DNA of 64,000 nucleotides from assembly GCF_017498545.1 (NCBI RefSeq), contig NZ_CP071793.1, positions 2,852,001 to 2,916,000 of the forward strand. Reading direction: 5' to 3'. The translations under genes and the position numbers were made by a program. The notes under the pieces are model-generated. The model had not been told where the DNA came from. It saw only the letters and a program-made list of their open reading frames with translations, and did no database searches. Shown here piece after piece: positions 44,938-54,782 of this stretch (within the stretch, counting starts at the first letter, position 1; the number at the start of each line of letters is the position of its first letter). Origin of the DNA: Sulfidibacter corallicola. GTDB taxonomy: Bacteria > Acidobacteriota > Holophagae > Acanthopleuribacterales > Acanthopleuribacteraceae.

Positions 44938-45536
44938 CAACCCTAGACCGGTCTGGCCTTCGAGACATTCAAACCGGAACCCTGGAATCAAGGAAACCAG
45001 GAAGATCCCTGTCCGATCCCAACCCTGAGCTTTTCCTTTCCTGGCTTTCGCATTTCTTGGCTTCCTGATGAACACTACGGTTTCGCCGCCCGGCCCCCCG
45101 CAACAGAACCCACCACCCCCTGGGCTTCCAAAGGTCACTGCCCTCTTCAACCCGAGAGCGATCTGGCCTTGGGGAAATTAAAACCGGAACCCTGGAACCT
45201 AGGAACCCAGGAAGATTCCTGTCCGATCCCAACCCTGAGCTTTCTTTCCTGGCTTTCGCATTTCTTGGCTTCCTGATGAACTCTACGGTTTCGCCGCCCG
45301 GCCCCCCGCAACAGAACCCACCACCCCCTGGGCTTCCAAAGGTCACTGCCCTCTTCAACCCGAGAGCGATCTGGCCTTGGGGAAATTAAAACCGGAACCC
45401 TGGAATCAAGGAAACCAGGAAGATCCCTGTCCGATCCCAACCCTGAGCTTTCTTTCCTGGCTTTCGCATTTCTTGGCTTCCTGATGAACTCTACGGTTTC
45501 GCCGCCCGGCCCCCCGCAACAGAACCCGCCACCCGG
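44938..45536. repeat. Three tandem copies of a 208-210-bp repeat
   Basis: Copies lie at 44938-45147, 45148-45355 and 45356-45536 (the last truncated). Each begins CAACCC, contains ACCGGAACCCTGGAA, CCTGTCCGATCCCAACCCTG and TTCTTGGCTTCCTGATGAAC, and ends with CCCTCTT. Copies 2 and 3 are nearly identical. An inner GGAAACCAGGAA...TTCCTGGCTTT pair forms a short inverted repeat. Frames running through it are artefacts of the repeat. Confidence 0.9.
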
Positions 45537-46000
45537 TGGTAAACATCCAAGTTCCGTGAACGTAGCAGATCGGCCGGTCGACGTCCCCAAGAAACCGGGT
45601 TTCGGTCTTCAAGAGAGAACACGTTTCATTTCACTCACTTGCACGCACAAGCCCGAAGACGACCCTGCCGATTCGCGAGCTTTGGCCGACGAATAACCGG
45701 GCTTTCGGTAAAGAAAGTGTAAAGAAATTTGTTTACACCCGAGATCTTGTCTGCTAAGTTGAGCGGACATTCAAAAAATTACTTTCATGACTCCCCTTTC
45801 TTCGGGGTGCATTTTTCCCTTGATGTCGGGCCGCCTTTTTTGCGCCCGCACGGCTTCCTTCATTTTTACATCACTCGTTGGCTGGTTTTATTCCCACATC
45901 ACCACGGCACGCCCGCATGGGTCGCGGGCCATTTGGGGGTCCTGTTTCCATACGACACCCTACCCCCCCGCCGTGAAAATATGCTATTGGAGAGAACATC
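45537..46000. other. Intergenic region upstream of the lipase-like gene
   Basis: About 460 bp with no supported gene. AT-rich stretches around 45710-45790 (AAAGAAAGTGTAAAGAAATTTG) may hold the promoter of the 46001 operon. Confidence 0.4.
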
Positions 46001-46873
46001 ATGTTTTCACGCATGCTTCTGGGGAAGCTGATGCGTCAGCTTTCGCTCGTCTTTTTGTTTTGTTGTACACCCTTTCTTTTCGCCAATACCGGCGTAGCTT
46101 TCGTGCACGGGACCGGCAGTCAAACCGATGCCCGCAACGACTATTGGACCGCGGAAATGATCGATTCCGTCCGCCAGGGATTGCCCAACGCCAATAACTA
46201 CACCGTCATCAATTGCAATTTCGACAAGTTCATGTGGGAATCGGCCGCCGCCGGTTGCCTCGCGGGCCAATTGCTGGATTTCATCAACAGCAAGGGCATC
46301 ACCGATCTGGTCGTCATCACCCATTCCAACGGCGGCAACGTCATGCGCTGGATTCTCTCGAATCCCACTTTTGATGCACGCTACCCGCAGATCATCTCGA
46401 AGATTCGCTGGGTCAACGCGGTCGCCGCCTCCAGTCTCGGCACCCCGTTGGCCGATGCCGCCGTCGCCGGGAACATCTTCGAACAGGCGGTGGGTTGGCT
46501 GTTGGGGTACACCTCCGACGCGGTCAAACAGCAGCAGGTCAGTTGGATGGCGTTCTACAACGCCAACTACCTCTACGGCACGTCCGGTCGTCCCGCCACG
46601 CCGGTCGGTTTTTACAGCCTGATCGGGACCGATGTGGAATCCAGCCCCTTCGATCCCGACAGCTACTGCGGCGGCTACACCCTCAACGTGGGTCTGGAAG
46701 TCACCCAGGAATGGTTGGACAACTGCTCCGACGGCTTTCTCGATTGCTCGAGCCAGGCCGGTGCCGGTCAAGTCTGGCTCTACGATACCCAGTTCAGCTC
46801 TGAACCGCTCAGTCACAATCAAAGCCGTCGCAAGTGCTTCGGCGTTGACGTGATCTTGCGTAACGATCTTTGA
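46001..46873 (+). CDS. Secreted alpha/beta hydrolase, lipase-like
   Basis: This 290-aa protein has a signal peptide (about 1-28, LSLVFLFCCTPFLFA). The mature part begins with the FVHGTG oxyanion-type strand. The nucleophile elbow is THSNGGN (about residue 107), where Ser replaces the usual GxSxG centre with a Thr-His before it, as seen in some triacylglycerol lipases. A catalytic His is likely in LSHNQSR near the C-terminus, and Asp or Glu is plausible between. Six or more cysteines in the C-terminal half suggest disulfides and an extracytoplasmic location. GGAGAG lies before the ATG. It is followed after 17 bp by a second exported-type protein, so the two form an operon and may work together, for example as enzyme and foldase or inhibitor. 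Confidence 0.75.
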   Translation: MFSRMLLGKLMRQLSLVFLFCCTPFLFANTGVAFVHGTGSQTDARNDYWTAEMIDSVRQGLPNANNYTVINCNFDKFMWESAAAGCLAGQLLDFINSKGITDLVVITHSNGGNVMRWILSNPTFDARYPQIISKIRWVNAVAASSLGTPLADAAVAGNIFEQAVGWLLGYTSDAVKQQQVSWMAFYNANYLYGTSGRPATPVGFYSLIGTDVESSPFDPDSYCGGYTLNVGLEVTQEWLDNCSDGFLDCSSQAGAGQVWLYDTQFSSEPLSHNQSRRKCFGVDVILRNDL

Positions 46874-46890
46874 AGGGGAGGTTTGGAGAC

Positions 46891-48192
46891 ATGAACAAGA
46901 CCATTTTCAAGCAGTTGGAAACCATCTGGCACAAAGGTACCCGAGGCCTGTTGAGCGCGGGCCTGGCCTCGACGATGCTCGTCTGGGGCGGCACCCCCGT
47001 CCAGCTCGAACCGACCCGAGACGCGGACCTGCACGCGGATCGCGTGATCCGGACCACCGCCAAGGCCCACCCCGTGGCGCCCGCGCCTTCCCGTGAGGCC
47101 GTTCGCTTCAGTTGGCCGATCGAGCGCGAAACCGAAATCGACCTGAACTACCGCAGCCACGAGGCCACCAGCAAGGGGTTCCGCCTCCTCGTTCGCGGCG
47201 AGGATTTCCGCAACGGCATCGCCCTGCCGCTGGAAACCTCGCGTGCGGTGATCGCGATCAACGCGGTCGGCGAAGATCGCGTGGCCTTGCGCGAAGCGGC
47301 CATCGACCCCCACGACGTCACGCTGGTGGCGAAAAACGGAACCGTCTTCCGCGGTGCGGAAGGCCTGGAGAAACTGGCCGCGCTCGAAGATTTGCAGAAC
47401 GCACGCAAACAGCAGATGCCCGTGGCGACCACCATGTTCAAACTGGCGGGCCAGGTGGGTTCCGGCGAAGTGATGCTGTTCGCCGACAACATGAACCACG
47501 ATCGCCAGGACCGCTACGTCATCCAAGTCTTGGAAAAGCACAGCGACGTGGCGCTCGGTCTGCGAACCGGCCGCGACACCTATCTGCCCGGCGAACCGAT
47601 TGCCCTACAGGCCGATTGGCTCAGCGACACCTCGACCTTGACCACGGTTTCGCTGGAAGGCCGCATCGTCTCGCCCACCGGCAAGGTGCATCCGCTTCGG
47701 TTCGACGCCCGCAACCAACTGTCCCCCTTCACCTTGAGCGAGCGCGAAGCCGCGATCGCCGGATTGTGGCGGGTCGAAGTCACCGCGATCGGTGATGACG
47801 GCGTCCGGAAGGTGCGTCGCGACGTGGCGACCGCCTTCGCCCTGACCGAGCCCACCGCACGGTTTTCCGGCAAGGCCGAAGTCAGCCTGACCAAAAACGC
47901 ACTCGTCGCCGGTCTCGAAGTGGAAGTCGGTTCGGCAGGCCGTTTCGAAGCGCGCGGCATCCTGTTCGGGACCGATGCGACCGGCGCCATGGTACCCGTC
48001 GCGGTGGCCCACGCCGCCGACTGGTTCCAACCGGGGCAACGCCTCCTGGCCCTGCATTTCGATGGGGAAACCCTGGAGCAGGCCGCGGTGGGTGCGCCCT
48101 TCGAAGTTCGCGACCTGCGCCTGATCCACCAGGATCGGCTGGGCTTGCTGCATCGCCAGGCCCAGGCCTTGCGCGTGGAGGCCATCGACTGA
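46891..48192 (+). CDS. Exported protein of unknown function resembling DUF4785 proteins
   Basis: This 433-aa protein has an N-terminal hydrophobic stretch (about 18-35, GLLSAGLASTMLVWGG) after a basic start, likely a signal peptide or anchor. The mature part has REAVRFSWPI, GxALPLETSRAVIAIN and later beta-sandwich-like repeats (TYLPGEPIALQADWLSD; GLWRVEVTAIGDDGVRKVRRDVATAFAL), like bacterial immunoglobulin or DUF4785 proteins. The resemblance to DUF4785 is from memory and moderate. No catalytic motif is seen. The ATG at 46891 is preferred over 46870, which overlaps the lipase stop. It is cotranscribed with the lipase-like gene and followed by a strong terminator at 48293. Confidence 0.65.
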   Translation: MNKTIFKQLETIWHKGTRGLLSAGLASTMLVWGGTPVQLEPTRDADLHADRVIRTTAKAHPVAPAPSREAVRFSWPIERETEIDLNYRSHEATSKGFRLLVRGEDFRNGIALPLETSRAVIAINAVGEDRVALREAAIDPHDVTLVAKNGTVFRGAEGLEKLAALEDLQNARKQQMPVATTMFKLAGQVGSGEVMLFADNMNHDRQDRYVIQVLEKHSDVALGLRTGRDTYLPGEPIALQADWLSDTSTLTTVSLEGRIVSPTGKVHPLRFDARNQLSPFTLSEREAAIAGLWRVEVTAIGDDGVRKVRRDVATAFALTEPTARFSGKAEVSLTKNALVAGLEVEVGSAGRFEARGILFGTDATGAMVPVAVAHAADWFQPGQRLLALHFDGETLEQAAVGAPFEVRDLRLIHQDRLGLLHRQAQALRVEAID

Positions 48193-48292
48193 GCACGGGC
48201 ACAACCAATTAGTGCCGACCCCCGTCGGCGCGATCCCTCTCATTGCAGACCGGAGTCGGAAACCCTTCCGTCTTCGTCAAACTCCCAGGGAT

Positions 48293-48329
48293 GGCCGCAT
48301 CGGAACGCGTTTCGGTGCGGCCTTTTTTT
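48293..48329 (+). terminator. Rho-independent terminator of the lipase operon
   Basis: GGCCGCA (48293-48299) pairs with TGCGGCC (48316-48322), with further pairing in the CGGAACGCGTTTCGG loop, followed directly by TTTTTTTC. Confidence 0.9.
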
Positions 48330-48389
48330 CGTTGGGTTTCCGATGAAAGGTATCAATCGAAGCGACCGAGCACAGATCGAAGCACCTCA

Positions 48390-49060
48390 CCGGAGTTCGG
48401 GCCTACACCGGGAGGTTTCTTCGCGGAGCCGCCCCTTCAGGGCTGGTTTTCGGGAACTCCCAACAACCAGGGTTGCGGTGCCTCTGCGGCACCTTACCCT
48501 TCGCTGTAATGTGTGACCCTTACAGGGTCCCTGCTGGTGGCGCGCCTGCGGCACGCGTTTTAAATAAATGGTGGTCCAAAGGGACGTCCGGTCGCACCTT
48601 CAGCGCGACCCGGGGCAGGCCCATCCCAGCCTTGCGTTATGTCGGGATAGGCACCGTGAGCGACCAACCGGATGCCTCCATGGTCACCGCTCGCAGTCAA
48701 CCGGTCACTTGGATGGGCACCGTCCGCGGCCTACCGGATGCCTCCATGGGCACCGTTCGCGGCCAACCGGATGCCTCCATGGGCACCGTTCGCGACCAAC
48801 CGGATGCCTGGATGGGCACCGTTCGCGGCCAATCCTGGAGGGATGGCCAACCGAATGTTTGGATGGCTATACATAAAAACGCGTGCCGCAGGCACGCCAC
48901 CAGCGGGCGTCCTGAAGGGACGACACAATACAGCGAAGGCGGTCCGGCGATCCGGTTAAAGAGCCGGAGGCGACGCAACCCTGGTTGTTCGAGGATCCCG
49001 AACCCCAGCCCCAACGGGGCGGGACTATGAAGACTCCCACCGAATGTGGCATGAACTCCT
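48390..49060. repeat. Large imperfect inverted repeat enclosing tandem repeats
   Basis: The arms at about 48390-48562 and 48875-49060 are reverse complements of each other. Shared anchors are AACGCGTGCCGCAGG(C), CCACCAGC, ACA.TACAGCGAAGG and GCAACCCTGGTTGTT. The centre holds the 33-bp tandem repeats. The word CGCGGAGCCGCCCC within arm 1 (48422) recurs at 49121 and 32842. No gene is supported between 48193 and 49212. This looks like a composite mobile or palindromic repeat element without its own protein. Confidence 0.7.
48650..48840. repeat. 33-bp tandem repeats, about 5.5 copies
   Basis: Units such as CCGGATGCCTCCATGGGCAC followed by CGTTCGCGGCCAA recur every 33 bp. The last three full units are nearly identical and the first two diverged. 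The period is a multiple of 3, so open frames appear (PDASMGTVRGQ-like), but there is no ribosome site or start context. There are no unique spacers, so it is not CRISPR. Confidence 0.85.
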
Positions 49061-49212
49061 CAAGGGACCACAGAAGCGGCGACAACTTCAGGGAGATCGC
49101 ACCACCTTCGAGAAACCCCTCGCGGAGCCGCCCCACGCATGAATCGCTTCGCATCATTCACGAACCGGGGCCTACCGCACCCGCTGATTCCACCTGGCGC
49201 GCAGGGGCCCTT

Positions 49213-52047
49213 CTAGTACTGTTCCGTCTTCGCGCGTTCCAATTCCTTTTTCAGCTCGTCGGAAAGGCCGGGCATGTTGAGGGCCCGGACCAAATCGGCA
49301 TCCGCATCGGCCTTCAACCCCAATTGCCCACGCACCACACTCCGCTCGAGCAGGAGCCGCGCAATTTGAGGATGGTTCTCGCCGAAGGCCCGATGAAACA
49401 CATCCAGTGCTTCGTTGAAGAGATCCAGCGCCTCGGCGGGTTTCCCCTGTTTCTGACGGAGATGACCCAGGTGCGCCAGGCATTCGGCCCGGTTCGAGTG
49501 ATCGTTTCCGTAGATCTTCTCCAAAACCCCCCTGGCATTCACGAGCAGGTCTTCCGCCTCCGCCAAGCGGTCCAGGGCGATGAGGGCCCTCCCCAGGCTC
49601 ATGCCGGCAAGGGCGGTCCGAGGATGATCCTCGCCCACATGTTTGGTGTAGATCTCATGGCCTTGGCGCATATGCGTTTCGGCCCGCACAAAATCCTCGG
49701 CCTCGAAGTACAATCGGCCGAGGTTGACCAGGGTGACCGCCATACGGGCATGACCCACGCCGAAGTCCCGCTCCTTTTTGGCCTTGATCTTCAGAAGATA
49801 CCGTTCCGCCTCTTCGAACCGAGCCAACTGGATACAGGCCAGGGCCAGGCTGTTGAGCGTGATCAGCGTAAAGGGATGAAATTCGCCGTGAACCCGTGTG
49901 AAAATGGTGTGGGCCTTTTCCAGGTAGGCGGCGGCCTTCTCCGGTTGACCCATCTTTGCGTAGAGATTGCCCAAGCCGCTGTAGGAAATCCCCAGGTCGG
50001 GGTGATCGACCGGAAGATGGGATTCGCGGAGCCGAGCCACTTTTTGCAGCAGGGTTTCGGCTTGGGGATATTTCCCGTTGCGGTAGAGAAAATACCCGTA
50101 GTTGTATCGGGCCGTGTGAACGAGAAAATGGGTTTCCGGCAACTGGGATTCGAAAATGGCGTTGGCCTCCCGATGCAGCCGCTCCGCTTCGTCCATCTTC
50201 CCTTCACGGCCGTACATGACCGCCAAGAGGCCGTAGACCTCGCCCAAGGTGACATTGGTGAGACCGGCGGTCTGCATGTATTCGGCCGCTTCCTCCAGCT
50301 TTGCGGCACCCTCGTTTTCCCGCTCCATGTACATGTAGAGCTCACCCAAGGCCGCCAAGGCCTCCACGTGGTTGAGGCCACCCCGCTGGTGATCGCGCCA
50401 GTGAAGCAGGCTTTCCTCGAGATGCCGTTCGGCCTGGGGATAGAACCCCAACTTGGCGTAGGCGGCACCGATGGCCGTCAACAATCGGGCCCGAGTCGCG
50501 GGTTGCCCGGCCAAATCGCGCCTGATCCGGTCCGCACCCGTTTCCAGCAACTCGCGCGCGGTCACTTCTTCGCCACCGGTTTTGGAAGGGTCGTTGTGGG
50601 CGAACAGGCTTTGCATGAAGCGAACGACTTCCGCCGATTCCCTGTTGGCCATTTCCGCCTTGACCCGGGCGGCCTCGGCCCGCTGTGCTTCGGACAGGGC
50701 GATCCCCTTTTCCTTGGCCAGGCGATAGGTGTAGTAACCGGTGAGCGCACCGATCGCCAGGAAAAAGAGAACGGCGATACTCAGCGCGGTCTTGTGGCGA
50801 TTGCAGTACTTTTTCCACCGGTAGAGCAGGGAATCCTTGCGGGCCGTAATGGGTCGGCCTTCCAGGTAATTGCGGATGTCCGCACCGAATGCGTTGACCG
50901 AGCCGTAGCGCCGCTGGGGTTCCGTATCGATGGCACGCATGACGATACAGTCCAGATCACCCCTGAGTTGGCGACGGCGTTGCGTGGGAGAGATGTCCCC
51001 GTATTCGAAGAAATCGACGGGCTTGCCGCCGTCCTGCATCACCGCCTCACTGGGCAGGAGCGGCGCACCGTCGAGAATGCCCCGTTCCATCTCGCGAAGG
51101 GTTCTGCCCTTGATGCGCAAGGGTTTGCGGTCGGTCAGCAGCAGGTAGAGCACCAAACCGAGCTGGTAGATATCCGTTTCGGCCGTGATCATCAGGCCGA
51201 GGAACTGTTCCGGTGCCGCGTAGTCCGGTGTCATGATCATGGCGCCGGTCCGGGTCAGGGCCTCTTCCTCGGTTTCCTCCAGCAGTTTGGCGATCCCGAA
51301 GTCCAACAAATGAGGGGTCCCGAACTCGTCGACCAGAATATTGGAAGGCTTCAGGTCGCGGTGCACGATGAGGCGGCTATGGGCGTATTCCACCGCCTGA
51401 ACGATGGGCAGGAACAGTTCCAGCCGTTGCCGGATGGAGAGATTTTTCTTCCTGCAGTACGCGTCGAGTTTCTCACCGCGGATATACTCCAGCGCGAACC
51501 AGGACCGACCGTCATCACTCACGCCGCCGTCGATGAACCGCCCGATATTGGGATGGTCCAGCCCGGCCATGATCCTGCGTTCCCTGAAAAAGCGCTGCAT
51601 GATGTCTTCGGTACTGAGGCCGGGCTTGATCAGCTTCAACGCGACCTTTTGGTTGAAGCCTTCGCCCGTCAGGGATGTGACGGACTCACCCTTGCCGGCA
51701 GCGCCTCGGCCGCCAGGTGAATCGCCTTCACGACCCGTTCCCAACCGTTGGGCCAAATAGACCTCGCCCATGCCGCCCTGCCCGATTTTCCGGATCAAAC
51801 GAAAGGGTCCGATCACCGGACCCGGGGCCAGCTTGTCGTTGATTTCGGCTTCTTCCCGATCGCCGTCGGCCAACGCATCCGGGAACGGATCCACAGCCAC
51901 CGGCTCGAAATCCAAAGTGGGTTCCCAAGTCTGGACCGGGGAGGCCTGTACCCCATCCTGGAGCGGCAGCGATTCCGTCGGGAGGGTCCGCTCCTGAGGG
52001 GTTTGGGCACATTCCGCTTCGCTGGGGTTTGGCTTTTTCTCGGACAT
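49213..52047 (-). CDS. Membrane Ser/Thr protein kinase with TPR sensor half
   Basis: This 944-aa Hanks-type kinase has its kinase domain at about 78-390: glycine loop IGQGGMGEVYL, beta3 VALKLI, HRDLKPSN near 231 and DFG near 247, so it should be active. A Gly-rich insertion of about 25 residues (GREGDSPGGRGAAGKGES) sits between beta2 and beta3, which is unusual. One membrane segment follows (about 419-442, IAVLFFLAIGALTGYYTY), then about ten TPR-type repeats (470-930) rich in the AxxxLGxLYxxxG pattern (for example LAALGELYMYMER, LGNLYAKMGQPEKAAAYL). The TPR half would lie outside the cytoplasm and probably binds partner proteins. A SpoIIE/PP2C-like phosphatase gene lies 350 bp upstream on the same strand, suggesting a kinase-phosphatase pair. 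Confidence 0.93.
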   Translation of the reverse strand: MSEKKPNPSEAECAQTPQERTLPTESLPLQDGVQASPVQTWEPTLDFEPVAVDPFPDALADGDREEAEINDKLAPGPVIGPFRLIRKIGQGGMGEVYLAQRLGTGREGDSPGGRGAAGKGESVTSLTGEGFNQKVALKLIKPGLSTEDIMQRFFRERRIMAGLDHPNIGRFIDGGVSDDGRSWFALEYIRGEKLDAYCRKKNLSIRQRLELFLPIVQAVEYAHSRLIVHRDLKPSNILVDEFGTPHLLDFGIAKLLEETEEEALTRTGAMIMTPDYAAPEQFLGLMITAETDIYQLGLVLYLLLTDRKPLRIKGRTLREMERGILDGAPLLPSEAVMQDGGKPVDFFEYGDISPTQRRRQLRGDLDCIVMRAIDTEPQRRYGSVNAFGADIRNYLEGRPITARKDSLLYRWKKYCNRHKTALSIAVLFFLAIGALTGYYTYRLAKEKGIALSEAQRAEAARVKAEMANRESAEVVRFMQSLFAHNDPSKTGGEEVTARELLETGADRIRRDLAGQPATRARLLTAIGAAYAKLGFYPQAERHLEESLLHWRDHQRGGLNHVEALAALGELYMYMERENEGAAKLEEAAEYMQTAGLTNVTLGEVYGLLAVMYGREGKMDEAERLHREANAIFESQLPETHFLVHTARYNYGYFLYRNGKYPQAETLLQKVARLRESHLPVDHPDLGISYSGLGNLYAKMGQPEKAAAYLEKAHTIFTRVHGEFHPFTLITLNSLALACIQLARFEEAERYLLKIKAKKERDFGVGHARMAVTLVNLGRLYFEAEDFVRAETHMRQGHEIYTKHVGEDHPRTALAGMSLGRALIALDRLAEAEDLLVNARGVLEKIYGNDHSNRAECLAHLGHLRQKQGKPAEALDLFNEALDVFHRAFGENHPQIARLLLERSVVRGQLGLKADADADLVRALNMPGLSDELKKELERAKTEQY

Positions 52048-52396
52048 AGGCGTTCCCGATTGGCTTGCCTGGAATGGGCCAATGTTCCCTGAAGGTTGGG
52101 TATTGAGTTGCGAGGGACTTGTTTCGCAGAAATTCTATCACGGAAATTTGGATCTCGGCGCGGGCTTGCGTCGGCGGACCCGGGTCCCGGCGACACGCTT
52201 TTCGAGAGCCGCGCGGCAATCGTCGCGCCCACTCGGGTGTACGAAAGCAGAAGAGCGAAGCCGCCACCCTCCAGGTCATCAACGTTGGAAAGGCCACGCT
52301 TCGCTCACAAAAAATACGTGGTGGTTTGCTGGCCGCGACCGCGAGCGGCTCACTCGGAGCGATCGCTTCGAAGTTCGCGGCTAGCGGGGGACCGGG
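52048..52396. other. Intergenic stretch between phosphatase and kinase genes
   Basis: About 350 GC-rich bp with short frames only; no terminator or promoter consensus is clear. It is likely a leader region of the kinase gene. Confidence 0.4.
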
Positions 52397-53503
52397 TTAC
52401 ATCTCCTCGTCGGTCAAGCCCTTGACGATAATCAGCGATTTGTCGTCGAAGTGGAAATAAGGCATTTCCTTGATCGCGTTGAGCACGTGCTCCACGATCA
52501 GGTGGGCGCCGATCCCGGCTTTGACATAGGGCTGAAGAAAATGGCAGAACGAGTGGATGTCCGGATCGGATTGCTCGCTGATCAGGTTTTCATCGGCCTG
52601 GTACAGATCGAATTGCGTGATGCTGTTCATGTCCGCGTTGTCTTCGTAGCGGTAATACCCGATGGGATGATCGGGCGAACCCAAGGCGGGGCAGAAATCC
52701 TCGAGGCATTCCGACTCGAAGCAGCCGTCGGTCGCCAGGATCAGGTAATCGCCCGCGTGCAGGCGCACGTTGTGCGGCACATAGGGTTTGTAGAATTCGT
52801 CGGTATGGGAGAAATAACCCAGGGGCGGACCGCTGTTGGGCTCCAGGTAATAGAAGCGATTGCGTTGCGAGCTGTAGTAGAAGACCGGCAATCCGGTGCA
52901 CACGAAATTGAAGGCGCCGGTGTCCACGTGGAACTGACCGTGCAGACCCACCGCACCCCGCGTCCGTGTGGCGCGACTGGGATTGGTACTGCGCACCAAT
53001 TCCTGGGTGACCGGACCCTTGAGCAGCTCGTTCAGCTCGGTGAAGATATGGTTTTCGATCTTGCGGCGATCGCGAATGTGGGCATCGAGAATGTTGAGCA
53101 AGAGCCCGCGTATGTGTCCCGCCAGGAAAAACGCCTCGTAACCGTGGTTGGCCGTGTCGAATATAGATAAGCCCACTTCCCTGGTGGGAGAACTGGTCTC
53201 GGTCAAGGGTTCGTAGTCGAAACCGACGACGAAATCGCCACCGATGCTGACGTGATCGGGGATTTTGCACGCCTCGAGCAACGGCTCGAGATCGTATTCG
53301 CTGTCCCCCAAATGCGCGGTATTGGTATTGCGGGACTGACCCGCGAACTCGAAGGCACCTTTGCGAAAACCGAAACTCATTTTGTATGCATTGAATCGAT
53401 TTAAATAGTCACGCAAAAACTGGGTGAGAAAGACTTTTTCCATCGGGTGCAATTTAGTTTCCATCTGATGACCGAGTTCCATTAAGCTCGTTAACGTTGC
53501 CAT
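52397..53503 (-). CDS. SpoIIE/PP2C-like serine phosphatase
   Basis: This 368-aa protein has the PPM phosphatase layout. GGDFVVGFD places the first metal aspartate at D90. SIFDTANHGYEAFFLAG (D116, H120) corresponds to the DVSGHG segment of SpoIIE/RsbU phosphatases. GDYLILATDGCFE and the C-terminal DDKSLIIVK complete the metal ligands. The first 80 residues have no sensor domain that I recognise. A segment of about 70 residues between ATDG and DDK is longer than usual. GAGGATTTCT precedes the ATG at 53503. It could dephosphorylate an anti-sigma antagonist or substrates of the neighbouring Ser/Thr kinase. Confidence 0.78.
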   Translation of the reverse strand: MATLTSLMELGHQMETKLHPMEKVFLTQFLRDYLNRFNAYKMSFGFRKGAFEFAGQSRNTNTAHLGDSEYDLEPLLEACKIPDHVSIGGDFVVGFDYEPLTETSSPTREVGLSIFDTANHGYEAFFLAGHIRGLLLNILDAHIRDRRKIENHIFTELNELLKGPVTQELVRSTNPSRATRTRGAVGLHGQFHVDTGAFNFVCTGLPVFYYSSQRNRFYYLEPNSGPPLGYFSHTDEFYKPYVPHNVRLHAGDYLILATDGCFESECLEDFCPALGSPDHPIGYYRYEDNADMNSITQFDLYQADENLISEQSDPDIHSFCHFLQPYVKAGIGAHLIVEHVLNAIKEMPYFHFDDKSLIIVKGLTDEEM

Positions 53504-54782
53504 AGAAATCCTCGATAGTCCATAAACACTTTTTGTATCCGACCGGGTTCCTCACGCGTTTTTGTCCGTTCGGTCGGAGCGTGCATCGTTCGAAAGACAA
53601 TCGCCGCACCTTGTCACAAAAAGACGAACAAGGCGAAAGGAGCCGCGGCGATCGTGTCGCTGTCAGGCGTCGCACCGGTGTCGACCCCCTTTCTAAACTA
53701 CGTTTGATGACTGGGCTTAGCCTTATAAATCCGAGGCCTTTCCGTACTTTTTCCCGTTGGTTACGACACCTTTTCCCAGCCCGGACGGCAAGTCCGGCGG
53801 CGGTGTGATTTCGACGCGGGAAAAACGGTCGAGAATCCATCGCTCGGCGAACGAATCGAGCTGTCGAAGGTGTCGCGATGTCGCGAAAAAGGGAAACCAT
53901 AGCCGGCGGACTGGCTACGCTTTTCGATGGGCTCGAAAGCCCAAGGTGATATTCCGTATCGCTACCTCTTAGTATGAAAAACGCTTCGCCCTGGGATCGC
54001 GAAGGTCCATTGATGCCGCACGGGCTTAATCTAGGAGAGGAAGAGCTTCAAAGAAAGAAAAGCATGCCGTGGAAGAGCAAAAACGTGAGCTTCACGGCAT
54101 TTTGAGCATACTTGCAAACCTGGCTGCTACACCCGGCGCCACCGAATGACTTCGGCGGCTTCGACCTTCACGGGCGGGGCCCCGTCAAAAGGGACGGTTT
54201 GGCATGAGAGAGCGTGAAGTTCGGCCGAGTAAGTGGCCGGAAGGGCGGAATCGAGGCTCTCGAAATTTATTTTTCTTTTTTGAGAGCAGTTTTTTACGAT
54301 CTAAGACGAGTCTATCGAAATCGGTTTCCGCTGAAAACCCCTTTACGCCGCTGCTCAAAACTTTCGTGACCGCCGTCAAACTCGCGCCATTTGCTTCTCT
54401 GAAACAGGCCTAAGAACAAACCTCATATAAATATCACAAACCGAATTTTCGCCGTGGCCTGCCGCGTTTGTTCGTGATTCTCAAATCACTGGCCCTGCTC
54501 CCGTGAATCTGTGTCGCTCTCCTGGAACGAATGGGTGCATTCGGCCTGCGATGGGTCTTGCCGGCGTCGAAGCTAAATCAGGAAGCCAGGAATAATGGAA
54601 ACCAGGAAAAGCAAATACAGGGTGGGCCACCAAATGCTGTTCCCATCCTGGTTTCCATGGTTCTTGGTTTCTTGCTTCAGTTTTTGGGAGAAGGATCCGT
54701 GGCCTTTCGTCAGAAACCAAGTCGGGTGTTTCGTTCCCGAAATCGAGCTGGGCGCCTTCCGCGTTTGTTCGTGATTCTCAAA
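53504..54782. other. 1.3-kb gene-free region
   Basis: No gene is supported. It contains an imperfect GCCGTG(G)AAG / CTTCACGGC hairpin (54066-54098) followed by ATTTTG on the plus strand, and AT-rich patches around 54270-54300. It also contains the duplicated gene end and inverted repeat listed separately. Confidence 0.45.

Noticed and set aside
44969..45590. Overlapping frames of 129-208 codons on the minus strand
   Set aside because: Their translations repeat the same RKPRNAKARK-type phrase because they run through the 208-bp DNA repeats; no start signals.
48650..48840. Possible CRISPR array
   Set aside because: The 33-bp units are directly adjacent with no unique spacers, and no cas genes are nearby.
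48473..49030. 185-codon frame with PDASMGTVRGQ-like repeats
   Set aside because: The repeat protein results from the 33-bp DNA period; the frame spans the inverted repeat arms and lacks a ribosome site.
49000..51720. 911-codon open frame antisense to the Ser/Thr kinase gene
   Set aside because: The minus-strand product has HRDLKPSN, DFG and TPRs; the plus-strand translation has no recognisable domain.
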